A DNA stretch of 64,000 nt from Candidatus Gracilibacteria bacterium. Its GTDB lineage: Bacteria; Patescibacteriota; Gracilibacteria; BD1-5; UBA6164. The translations under genes and the position numbers were made by a program. Positions 53,633-63,379 of the stretch are shown here, one piece after another (the stretch's first letter is position 1; each line of letters starts with the position of its first letter). The DNA lies in the NCBI GenBank assembly GCA_010119145.1, contig JAACSU010000007.1:17822-81821 (forward strand), read 5' to 3'. The notes under the pieces are model-generated. The model had not been told where the DNA came from, did no database searches, and saw only the letters and a program-made list of their open reading frames with translations.

Positions 53633-53866
53633 ATGCTCTGAGTCCTGTTAAAAATCAACATCATAATTTTGGGTAATTTACTTGCTTTTTATCTTATTTG
53701 ACTTATACTCGACGCGCTTTTTGGCACTGGCAACCTTATGAGACTCATAAGTATCTGTTTTTCTCTCCCTGTTTTGGGCTTGATAATGTACTTCAAAGCA
53801 TGAAAATTATTACAAGATATACAAACAATTTCACCTATCAATGACAACAGAGAATCAAACAAATAA
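53633..53866 (+). CDS. AtpI/AtpZ-like small membrane protein
   Basis: A 77-residue protein with two helices (LLKINIIILGNLLAFYLIGL, LISICFSLPVLGLIMYFK) separated by a short loop with LDALFGTG, as in AtpI/AtpZ proteins that precede atpB and help assemble the c-ring or supply ions. The identification rests on size, topology and position: it begins the second F0 set and overlaps the second atpB by 26 bases. Under the standard code it would be broken by two TGA codons. Confidence 0.65.
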
Positions 53867-54689
53867 CTCATATGACATTACTGATGCAGAACTTCATGAT
53901 GCAACAGGAACTGAGCATGCAGAAGGACCACATATACCCCTTATTCAAGGAGAGCAGGTATATGGACCAATCTCAAATACGAGTATAACAACGTTTATAT
54001 TCCTTCTTATTGTTATTGTTGTTTCTCTCCTAGCTAATAAAGCACTTAAAACAAATAAGGATTCAAAACTTAAAACATTTTTTCTTCACTTTGTAAAATT
54101 CTTTGATGATCAGATGAGAGAATCATTTTCTACAAAAAAAGAATCTCGTAAATATTATGCACTTATAGTTGGGATGTTCTCAATTATTCTCTTCGGGAAT
54201 CTCTTTGGACTTATTATAGATTGGTTTGGTATGTCAGTGACACCAACACTTCTCACGTATATGAGACCTATGCACAGTGATCTCAATACTACTCTTGTTC
54301 TCTCGCTTATTACAGTGGTACTCATGCTCGTGATTCAGGTTCGTTCTCAAGGGGCTGTTGGAATGACGAAGTCATATCTTTGGAATTTTAAATGAGATAA
54401 TATTGGAATGAAGCTCATTAATGTATTTGTAGGTTGGTTGCATTTCCTTGGACTTCCTGCAACTCTTGCATCACTCTCACTGAGACTCTTTGGGAATATA
54501 TTTGCAGGTATTGTGCTTATTTGAGTTATAAGTTATCTTATGGCTTCAGCAACAAGTGTGTTTTTTGAAGCTGGGAGATTGCTTGCTATACCATTTTGGT
54601 TCTTTGAGGTATTCGTTGCGCTTATACAAGCAATTGTATTTGCATTTCTGATGATAGCATACTTTAAGCAATCAGCGGAACACCACTAA
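53841..54689 (+). CDS. atpB: F-type ATP synthase subunit a, second copy
   Basis: A 282-residue subunit a. A polar N-terminal extension of about 45 residues (DAELHDATGTEHAEGPHIPL) precedes the first helix. ATLASLSLRLFGNIFAGIVL contains the essential Arg and conserved Asn; FFEVFVALIQAIVFAFLMIA contains the Gln of the last helix. It differs strongly in sequence from the first copy. Coded in an operon with c, b and F1. Confidence 0.93.
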
Positions 54690-54756
54690 AAATTAAGGTA
54701 TTCATTTTCTTAAATATATTTTGAGAGAATGCCATTTTAATTTTTATTATAATTGA

Positions 54757-54990
<234 letters not shown>

Positions 54991-55033
54991 TAGAACAAAC
55001 AGAGACTTTATAGACTTAGAACCTATTTAATAT

Positions 55034-55537
55034 ATGGCTACTCCAGCAGAAAATACATGACTTACTAATTTACAGTTTGTAACGGTAGAGACTTTTGTGA
55101 TTCAATTTATCATCATCCTTATTGTTTTATGGGTGTTAAATAAATTTGTATTCCGTCCGTATCTTGCATATCTTGATGAATGGGAAGCAAAACAAAAAAA
55201 AGTTCAAGAAGACTACAACAATGCTGAGTCTATTCTTGAAGAAAAGAGAAAACAAGGAGATGAACTTCTCGAAAAAGCACGTTTTAAATGAAATAGTGTT
55301 ATTGAGGAAGCTGAGTCACTTGCAAAGAGTAAAAAGGATGCAATTTTACTTGAGGCTCAAACACAAGCTCAAGAATCAATTACGCTTGCTCATTCTCAAA
55401 TCGAAAAAGAGAGACAATCTATGTTGTCTCAAATTAAGAAAAATGTGGTAGATATGACCTTGAGACTCAATGAGAAACTTTTTAAAGACTCAAAAGTGTC
55501 AAAAGACTTTATCGAAAAAAATATAGATTCTCTCTAA
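55034..55537 (+). CDS. atpF: F-type ATP synthase subunit b, second copy
   Basis: A 167-residue stator subunit with one membrane helix (VIQFIIILIVLWVLNKFVF) and a long coiled coil (EKRKQGDELLEKARFKGNSV). The end KVSKDFIEKNIDSL would contact delta. It lies 44 bases after c and 14 bases before delta. Confidence 0.93.
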
Positions 55538-55550
55538 AAAATACTTCTCA

Positions 55551-55898
55551 ATGAAAAATATAGACGCACTTAGCTTGCCTGAAATGAAAGTTCTCCTATG
55601 AAACCTAAAAACCTACTCAGATATGAGTAAGAAACTAGGTCATCGAGGAAGAGATTTATTCCAAAGACAAATAACTGGATCAAAGAATTTTGTAGTTGAA
55701 TATTTTCCAGCATTTGGGGAAGATGCTGCTTGGGAACAAGCTCAAGTAGTATTTAAAAAAAGTTTCAATTCGTCTCCTAAAAGAGAGGAAGTTCAATTTG
55801 AAGCAAAAGAATCTATGAAAGGAGGTATGAAAGTTTTTGTGGATGACAATATGGTAGATATCAGTTTCACAAAGGTTGAAAGACTCTTACAAAAATAA
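55551..55898 (+). CDS. atpH: Shortened F1 subunit delta (OSCP), C-terminal part
   Basis: A 115-residue protein in the delta position. Its end SMKGGMKVFVDDNMVDISFT followed by KVERLLQK is the family C-terminus (GG-h-x-h-x-h-x-D-x-x-x-D-x-S). The usual N-terminal helical domain (about 105 residues), which binds the alpha N-termini, is largely absent; what remains is a short helical lead (MKVLLGNLKTYSDMSKKLG). No frame shift or missing exon-like piece is seen upstream. Either the alpha contact is altered or another protein supplies it. Confidence 0.75.
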
Positions 55899-55910
55899 AA
55901 ATTCAAAGCG

Positions 55911-55966
55911 TATTTTCCTTACGCACAATATTCTCACTTTTGGGATTCTTGTGTGTGAGGAAAATA
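55911..55966. repeat. Long hairpin between delta and alpha
   Basis: TATTTTCCTTACGCACAA at 55911-55928 pairs over 18 positions (with G-U pairs) with TTGTGTGTGAGGAAAATA at 55949-55966, with a 20-base loop and no T-run. It could be an RNA-stability or processing site inside the operon. Confidence 0.6.
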
Positions 55967-55998
55967 GATAAACATTATACTTTAATCTAAAAAAATAT

Positions 55999-57504
55999 AT
56001 GTCAAACGATGTATTGCAGTCAATTATTTCAGAAATTGAGACAAAAATAGACTCTACAAATCTGAATCCAGAAATCGAAAATGTCGGTGAAGTATTTTAT
56101 CTTTGAGATGGTGTTGCTAAGGTTTCAGGCCTCGCAAAAGCATCATACAATGAAGTTCTAGAATTCGAAAGTGGAGCAATCTGAGTAGCTCTCAATCTTG
56201 AGGATCATTACGTTTGAGTTGTTGTTCTTTCTGGTTTTCAAAAAATAAAAGAAGGTGAAACAGTTAAAACAAGTGGAAAAACTCTTGAAGTACCTGTTGG
56301 TCCAGAAATGATTGGTCGAGTAGTTGATGCACTTGGTCGTCCTATTGATGGTCTCGGAGAAGTAAAAGCGAAAGAAATGTACCCAGTTGAGAGACAAGCA
56401 GAATGAGTAATGGCTCGAAAATCAGTTCACGAACCTATGGAAACAGGTATCAAGGCTATTGACGCGCTTGTGCCTATTGGTCGAGGTCAAAGAGAGCTTA
56501 TTATCGGTGACAGACAAGTTGGGAAAACTCAAGTTGCAATTGATACTATCCTCAATCAAAAAGGACAAGGAATTACATGTGTGTATGTTGCTATCGGTCA
56601 AAAAGAAGGGAAGGTTTCACGAATCGTTGAAAATCTTCGAAAAGCTGGAGCGATGGATTATACAATCGTAGTTTCTGCATGAGCTTCTGAACCAGCTGCT
56701 ATGCAATATCTTGCTCCGTATACTGGGTGCGCGATGGCTGAGTATTTCATGTTCAATGGAAAGCATTCTCTTATTATCTATGATGACCTTTCAAAACAAG
56801 CAGTAGCTTATAGAGAAATGTCTCTTCTTCTTAGACGTCCACCAGGTCGAGAAGCTTATCCTGGTGATGTATTCTTTCTTCACTCTAGACTTCTAGAACG
56901 ATCAGCAAAACTTAACGATGAACTAGGAGGTGGTTCTATGACTGCTCTCCCAATTATTGAAACACAAGCAGGTGATGTATCAGCGTATATTCCTACCAAT
57001 GTAATCTCTATTACTGATGGGCAGATATTTCTTGATACCAATCTCTTCAACTCATGACAAAAACCGGCTATCTCAGTTGGTCTCTCTGTTTCTCGAGTTT
57101 GAGGATCAGCTCAAATGAAAGCTATGAAGAAAAACTCAGGGACTCTCAAACTTGACCTTGCTCAATACCGAGAACTTGCAGCATTTTCTCAATTTGCTTC
57201 AGATCTTGATGAAGCAACTCGAAAACAACTTGATAGAGGGGCAAGAATGATGGAGTTACTCAAACAAGGACTCAATGCTCCTGTTCCAGTTCCTAAACAA
57301 GTTGCAGCTCTCTATGCTGGTTGAAAAGGATTCCTTGATACTATTCCAGTAGAAAAAGTACTGAAGTTTGAAGCTGATTTACATGCTTCACTTGATGAGG
57401 AAAAAACTGTACTTAAGGCAATTACGGACGAAAAAAATATATCAGAAGACACGGAAGCAAAACTTATTAAAATCATTGAAAAAGTAGTAGAACTTAATAA
57501 ATAA
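55999..57504 (+). CDS. atpA: F1 ATP synthase subunit alpha
   Basis: The 501-residue regulatory nucleotide-binding subunit. [15 protein letters not shown] and the P-loop [16 protein letters not shown] (near residue 170) are diagnostic, followed by [18 protein letters not shown] [14 protein letters not shown] and the Arg-finger region [15 protein letters not shown]. The length matches. Several glycines, including in the APYTG-containing domain and the Arg-finger region, are TGA. It is adjacent to gamma. Confidence 0.95.
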
Positions 57505-57519
57505 AAACTATCTCATCTT

Positions 57520-58425
57520 ATGTCAAACGCTAAAGAGATAAAACGTAAAATCGGAAGTATTCAAAATACTGCTAAAATCACGAAAGCGATGGAGCTTATT
57601 TCAACAGTAAAGATGAAAAAAGCTCAAGAACTCGCTCTTTCTAAGAAAGATTTCGTGCTTGAGATGTTGAAAATTTTTGGAAGAATTGAAGAATTTCTCC
57701 ATGATTTTCCATATTTTTCAAAATTTGAAAGTAAAAAAACTCTCGCAATAGTTATTACTTCAAACAAAGGACTTTGTGGTGGGTACAATGTAAATGTACT
57801 GAAGAAAGTAAATGAGTACGTCAAAGAAAATCCTGATCAAAATCTTGAGTATATAACGCTTGGGAAAAAAGCCTCAGCTTTTGTTGCACGAACTGGGAAC
57901 ACACTTCTTGCAGACTTTTCTCCAGAATTTACAGATAATATTGATCCACTTTTTATTAAATCAGTGACTCGACTCATTTATGAAAAATACTTGAGTGGGG
58001 AATACGGAAAAGTAGTTATATTTTATAACTATTATGTAAACTCTATAAAGCAAGTACCAATAGCACGAGAGTTTCTTCCTATTGATGATGCAGCCGTAAA
58101 AAAATATCTAGAAGATGTAGTAAATGATCCAGAAGCACTGAGAGAAATAGAACATGACGTTACAGACTATATCATAGAACCATCAATGGAAGCTATTGCG
58201 ATGGACGTGATTCCAATGATACTTGATATGATGTTTTATGATATTGTTCTCGAATCAAAGGCATCAGAACATTCAGCTCGAATGGTTGCCATGAAGGCTG
58301 CAAAAGATAACTCTAAAAAAATCGCTGACATGCTTACACTTGCTTACAACAAAGCAAGACAAGGACTTATTACTCGGGAAGTATCAGAAATTGTAGCTTG
58401 AGTGGAGGCACTTAAAGATACCTAG
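57520..58425 (+). CDS. atpG: F1 ATP synthase subunit gamma
   Basis: The 301-residue central stalk subunit. EIKRKIGSIQNTAKITKAME at the start and ASEHSARMVAMKAAKDNSKK near the end are the two coiled-coil helices of the rotor; IVITSNKGLCGGYNVNVLKK is the middle domain. The reading frame continues through a TGA near the end (VAGVEALKDT), so the standard reading would stop eight residues early. Confidence 0.95.
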
Positions 58426-58481
58426 ATTGACAAAATTATGAAACAGAGTAGAGTTTAAAAAGTTTAATTTTTAAATATCAA

Positions 58482-58853
58482 ATGATGAGAGATTTACCCC
58501 TAGTAGTGAAAATAATCATAAATATTGTATTATACATACTCTATGTGCTTGTTATTTCAGTTATTTTTTCTATCATATTTCCTCTTGTGATTTCAGTATT
58601 TTGAGGAACGGTTCCTGATCCAAGTCTTCCTGAAAATGTTGAACTTTTTAATAAAATTCAATACTTTATACTCCTCCTCGTTCTCGTAGTATCACTCATT
58701 TGAAGAAAATACTTCTACATTGGACTTAGTAAAAAAGAATCTGACGTAGTGGTCGTTCAGGCAAAAGTTAAAAAAACAAAAGATTCTTCATCAGTTTTAG
58801 ATGAAGACGAAGATGAAGATATAAAAATATATGTAGATAAAGAGATTAAATAA
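58482..58853 (+). CDS. Small membrane protein inside the ATP synthase operon
   Basis: A 123-residue protein between gamma and beta, where no subunit normally lies. Two hydrophobic helices (IIINIVLYILYVLVISVIFS, FILLLVLVVSLIGRKYFYIG) enclose a short extracellular loop, and the tail is highly acidic (SSVLDEDEDEDIKIYVDKEI). An ATG-ATG start leaves the choice open by three bases. It is not recognised. It may be an accessory or assembly factor of the dual-F0 complex, for example linking to a ring (inference). Confidence 0.65.
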
Positions 58854-58857
58854 TCTC

Positions 58858-58988
58858 AGGATTTCTTCAAATCCTCAAGTAAAAGAAAAATTTCTTTTGT
58901 TTGAACGTTTGAACAAAGCAATGTACATACGAATTCCCAAGTTCGTATCAGTAATTCTGGAGAAACTACCAATCATTGTAGCCAGAAT
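58858..58988. repeat. Hairpin array before atpD
   Basis: The spacer before beta contains at least four inverted repeats: AGGATTT/AAATCCT with CTTC loop (58858-58875), CTTTTGTT/AACAAAG (58894-58918), ATACGAA/TTCGTAT (58927-58948) and a larger one with ATTCTGG/CCAGAAT plus inner CTAC/GTAG (58954-58988). No T-run follows the last. It could be a leader that controls beta translation or mRNA stability. Confidence 0.6.
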
Positions 58989-59053
58989 ACTACATAACAT
59001 TCTTCCGAAAAAAACAAGATAAAATTTTTAGAATCTAAACAAAAATATTCATT

Positions 59054-60445
59054 ATGAATACAGGTGTAATTACAAAAATAATCGGAGTCGTAATCGATGT
59101 TAAATTTGACTGAGGATTTGTTCCAGCAATTTACGATGCTCTTGAAGTGAAGGGACATAGCTCAAGACTCGTTCTAGAAGTACAACAACAACTTGGTGAC
59201 GGTGTTGTGCGAACTATCTCTATGGGTTCAGTTGAAGGACTCCAAAGAGGACTTGAAGTCGAAGCAACTGGGAGAGCTATAACAGTTCCAGTTGGAGAAC
59301 AAGTTCTTTGAAGAATGTTTAATGTACTGGGTGATCCTATCGATCATATGGAAGCTCCTAAAACAGAGTTTACAGATCCAATTCACAGATCAGCTCCAAA
59401 GTTTGCTGACCTTTCAAATCAAGCTGAGGTGTTTGAAACTGGAATCAAGGTTATTGACCTTATTGCTCCTATGCTTAAATGAGGAAAGGTAGGACTCTTT
59501 GGAGGTGCATGAGTAGGGAAAACAGTTATTATCCAAGAGCTTATCAATAATATCGCTCAAGGTCATGGAGGGTACTCAGTATTTGCCTGAGTAGGGGAAC
59601 GAACTCGAGAATGAAATGACTTATACCATGAAATGAAAGAAGCAGGAGTACTTGCAAAAACTGCGATGGTATTTGGTCAAATGAACGAAGCTCCAGGACC
59701 AAGAGCAAGAGTAGCTCTTACAGGTCTTACTATGGCTGAGCATTTCAGAGATAGAGAAAAAAAGGATGTTCTATTTTTCGTAGATAATATATTCAGATTT
59801 ACGCAAGCAGGTTCAGAAATTTCAGCACTTCTCGGTCGAATACCTTCAGCAGTAGGGTATCAACCAACTCTTGCTACAGATATGGGAGCGCTTCAAGAAA
59901 GAATTACATCAACAAAAGATGGTTCTATTACTTCAGTTCAAGCAGTATATGTTCCAGCTGATGATCTCACAGATCCAGCTCCTGCTACTACATTTTCGCA
60001 TTTAGATTCTACTGTTGTACTCAATCGTTCTATTGCTGAACTTGGTATCTACCCAGCCGTTGATCCACTTGATAGTACTTCTACAGTACTTGATCCAAAT
60101 GTTGTAGGTCAAGAACATTACGATGTTGCTCGAAATGTACAAAAAATACTTCAAAAATATAAAGAACTTCAAGATATTATTGCCATTCTTGGTATGGATG
60201 AACTCTCTGAAGAAGATAAAAGAACAGTTTGAAGAGCAAGAAGAATTCAAAAATTTCTTTCTCAACCATTTTTCGTAGCTGAACAATTTACTGGAACTCC
60301 AGGAGTATATGCTAAACTCTCTGATACTATTACAGGGTTTAAGAAAATTATAGATGGTGAAATGGATCACATACCAGAAAGTTTCTTTATGTATAAAGAA
60401 TCAAGTGATGCAGTTATGAACGCATTTGAAGCAAGTAAAAAATAA
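59054..60445 (+). CDS. atpD: F1 ATP synthase subunit beta
   Basis: The 463-residue catalytic subunit. The P-loop [20 protein letters not shown] near residue 150 includes one glycine encoded by TGA, strong evidence for recoding. [20 protein letters not shown] carries the catalytic Glu region, [20 protein letters not shown] is Walker B, and [20 protein letters not shown] follows. No frame shift is seen across the 14 or so TGA codons. Confidence 0.97.
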
Positions 60446-60465
60446 TTCATACCCAAATCAAACTT

Positions 60466-60897
60466 ATGAAATTAAAAGTCCTTTCATTTTCTGGAGAGAG
60501 TTTCTCACATGATACTGTACTTTCTGTCACAATTATGACGAAATCTTGAGAGATAACAGTTCTTAATAGACATAGTCCTATGATAGCATCTATAGAACCA
60601 TGTGTCTTATATACAGTTTTTAAAGATGAAAACGGTATGAGTCAACGAGAAGACTTTGCTGTAGGTTCTGGAGTAATCGAGGTTCACAATTCAAGTGTGA
60701 AAATCATGGCAGATATGCTCATTGATGTTGAAGAAGTAGATCTTGATCAAGCTGAAATTGCAAAACAAAGAGCTATCGAACTGATGGAAAAATATAAACA
60801 TTCAAAAGATCAAGTTGATATGGAGAAATTTATCGAAGCAGAAGATATGCTCCTTAAATCTATCGCTCAATTGAAATTATACGATTTAAAACGTTAA
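60466..60897 (+). CDS. atpC: F1 ATP synthase subunit epsilon
   Basis: The 143-residue central stalk subunit. The N-terminal beta sandwich has VTIMTKSGEITVLNRHSPMI and VGSGVIEVHNSSVKIMADML; the C-terminal two-helix domain (AEIAKQRAIELMEKYKHSKD) is complete and could inhibit ATP hydrolysis. The gene ends the ATP synthase operon before a strong terminator. Confidence 0.93.
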
Positions 60898-60937
60898 TAT
60901 TATTTAGTCAATCTCATCCACTTGCAAGAAGCTTCTT

Positions 60938-60976
60938 AATCCTTATAAATATACATATTATTTATAAGGATTTTTT
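60938..60976 (+). terminator. Terminator after the ATP synthase operon
   Basis: The stem AATCCTTATAAATA/TATTTATAAGGATT with a short loop ends in TTTTTT, and the next gene's ATG follows the T-run without a gap. Confidence 0.88.
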
Positions 60977-62755
60977 ATGTTTAAACTTACAAAGCAAGCC
61001 TTTACACTCGTAGAATTAATTGTCGTGATAACGATTCTTGCGATTCTTGGAACCATAGGTTTCATATCTCTGCAATGATACTCTCTGAGCGCTCGAGAAT
61101 CTACTCGTATAAGTGATCTGGCTACTATTCAACGGGCATTAGAATTTTTTCAAACAACAGAATGATATTACCCTGAACCTACAGATTTTATTGAAGTCAC
61201 ATATTCATGATCACTTGCATGGAAACAATGAATATTTTGAGACGATACGAGAAATACAGTTCAAAGGATTTCAGAAACTCCAACAGATCCTCTTCTTAAT
61301 TCTCCTTATGCCTATTCAACAACTAATACGCGTCAAGAATACGAACTCTGAGCTATTAGTGAGAGTCCATTCTCTGCCTATAATATTGGAATTAATAAAG
61401 CGAATGCTGCAAACACTTTTTTTGTAAATGTTGTATGAAATTATAATAGAGAAATTGTAGCTGTGGAACAATCAGAATTTGTCTATATATTGTGAGTTCC
61501 TACTATTATAACGAGTGAAATAAATGATGTCACAATAGAGCAAATATACACCAATCAAAGTTTTTCAATCAAAAATTCTAAAAGTCTCCCTTGAAATTTT
61601 GAAAATATACTTCCAGAAGGCCAAACTCTCAAAGATGGAAATAGCTTCACTCCTTGAGTTGTTGTAGGGACGACCGCACCATTACTGTTTGGTGGACCAC
61701 TTCAGGCACTTTCAAATTCAAATACGAAACAAATTTTATGAGAAAATATCGTTTCGTATTATACAAACTCTAATATAGGACAACAACGTACGTATGATTC
61801 TATTAGAAATACTATAGCATGAAAAGAAGTGCAGCTTGTAGAAAGAATCTTACTTCATAACAAATCAGGAATAGATACTCAGTGACTTATTGCTAACTCA
61901 GCTACTCCTTCAGAGACTGTAAGCCCTCCAGTAGTAGATACAGAATGTTTTAACCCAAGTAATATCTGAATCGTTGGTACATGGGACGGATGTAATGGAC
62001 TTTTAATTGTAGATAGATCATTACTCAATCAAGTTGTAGCCTATGATACAAACAATACGAATCCAGCAGTCGTAGTGTGAGGTACAACTTTTCGAACTTT
62101 TCTTCCAAACTGAGTCTTTACTGGTCAAATTACAGATTTTTCAAAAGTGTTTCAATCAAATCTTACTTTTAATAATGATATTTCGTATTGGAATACCTCA
62201 AGTTGAGTAAATTTTGAATTTATGTTTGATGGTGCTAAAGCCTTTAATCAAAATATTTGAAGTTGGAAAATGAATAATGCTACTTCTCTCCTAGCTATGT
62301 TTCGAGGTGCAAGTGTATTTAACCAAAATTTAAATTCTTGGAATATTTCCAATGTATATAGAATTTGAAGTATGTTTGCTGGAGCTTCAGTATTTAATGA
62401 ACCACTTAATAACTGGGACACTGTATCTTTTTCATGAAGTTCGGCTGTTAATTATACCTTTGATAATGCCACAAAGTTTAATCAACCCTTGAGTAATTGG
62501 AAAATGCAAAATGTAACCAGTCTTTTTGGAACTTTTAAATGACCAAGTGATTTTAATCAAGATATTTCATGATGGAATACTTCAAATATCACTAACATGT
62601 GAGCGACTTTTAGGAATAATCAAAGCTTTGTTCAAAACCTCTCAACTTGGTGTGTTACTAAAGTTGCTATTAAACCTTCTAACTTTGATGAAAATACTCA
62701 TTCTTGATTTTTGAATAATGCGTCCATTCAACCTCAATGGGGAACTTGCCCGTAA
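60977..62755 (+). CDS. Prepilin N-terminus fused to BspA-like (DUF285) repeats
   Basis: A 592-residue protein. AFTLVELIVVITILAILGTI at residues 8-27 is a prepilin cleavage and helix region; residues 40-140 are pilin-like with PYAYSTT. From about residue 390 to the end come 23-25-residue BspA-type repeats with the core MF-x-GA-x-x-FNQ-x-h-x-x-W (FMFDGAKAFNQNIGSWKM, MFRGASVFNQNLNSWNI, MFAGASVFNEPLNNWDT). BspA repeats bind host or matrix proteins in other bacteria. This suggests a pilus-like adhesin. It is a second pilin-type fusion beside 49635. Confidence 0.82.
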
Positions 62756-62756
62756 A

Positions 62757-62787
62757 TGAAAACTGAGATTATTCTCAGTTTTTTTAT
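62757..62787 (+). terminator. Terminator after the pilin-BspA gene
   Basis: The stem AAACTGAGA/TCTCAGTTT with a TTAT loop is followed by seven Ts. Confidence 0.9.
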
Positions 62788-62879
62788 TGTAAGAAAATTG
62801 TATTTACTATGCTGTTATATATTTGACAAATAATATAAGTTAGTATAGTAGAAATATAATATATCTTGTATTCAAGTTT

Positions 62880-63374
62880 ATGAAAAAAATATTTTTGATT
62901 TTTTTACTTACATTTTTGTTTCTGACCCAAGTACAGGCAGGACTTTTTGAATATCATGTAACTGGAAAAAGTGCTTGAGTTTCTCGCTCTCTAGCACCTG
63001 ACATTGAATCTCTTGAAGTACAAGCGAGTTATACCTATAATCTTAGAAAAACTGGGTGATATCTCAATACCTCTTCACCTTATAGCAAGACAAACACCTA
63101 TACTAGGAAGTATAATAGAGCATCTAAAAACGTGTTTGCAAATGATTACTATAAATCTCAGTGAAACAGGATGTATTCAGCAGCAGAAAACACACGAAGG
63201 AACAATGATACTAGATTATGTTACAGTAATTCTCAATATCAGGAATATAGTAACCAAGACAGCTATTACCCTAAAAATTGCTCCGGTTTTACAAAAACAA
63301 ATTACACTACTCAGCCATCATGGGTGAATCCAGATTTACCAATTATTAAAAATTGAAGAATATATATAAAATAA
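62880..63374 (+). CDS. Small secreted Tyr/Asn/Ser-rich protein
   Basis: A 164-residue protein with signal peptide KKIFLIFLLTFLFLTQVQAG (cleavage near QAG). The mature part is rich in Tyr, Ser, Asn and Lys (YSKTNTYTRKYNRASKNVF), with two Cys. It has four TGA glycines. It is followed five bases later by the repeat-protein gene. Function unknown; exported structural protein is likely. Confidence 0.6.
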
Positions 63375-63379
63375 TAATT

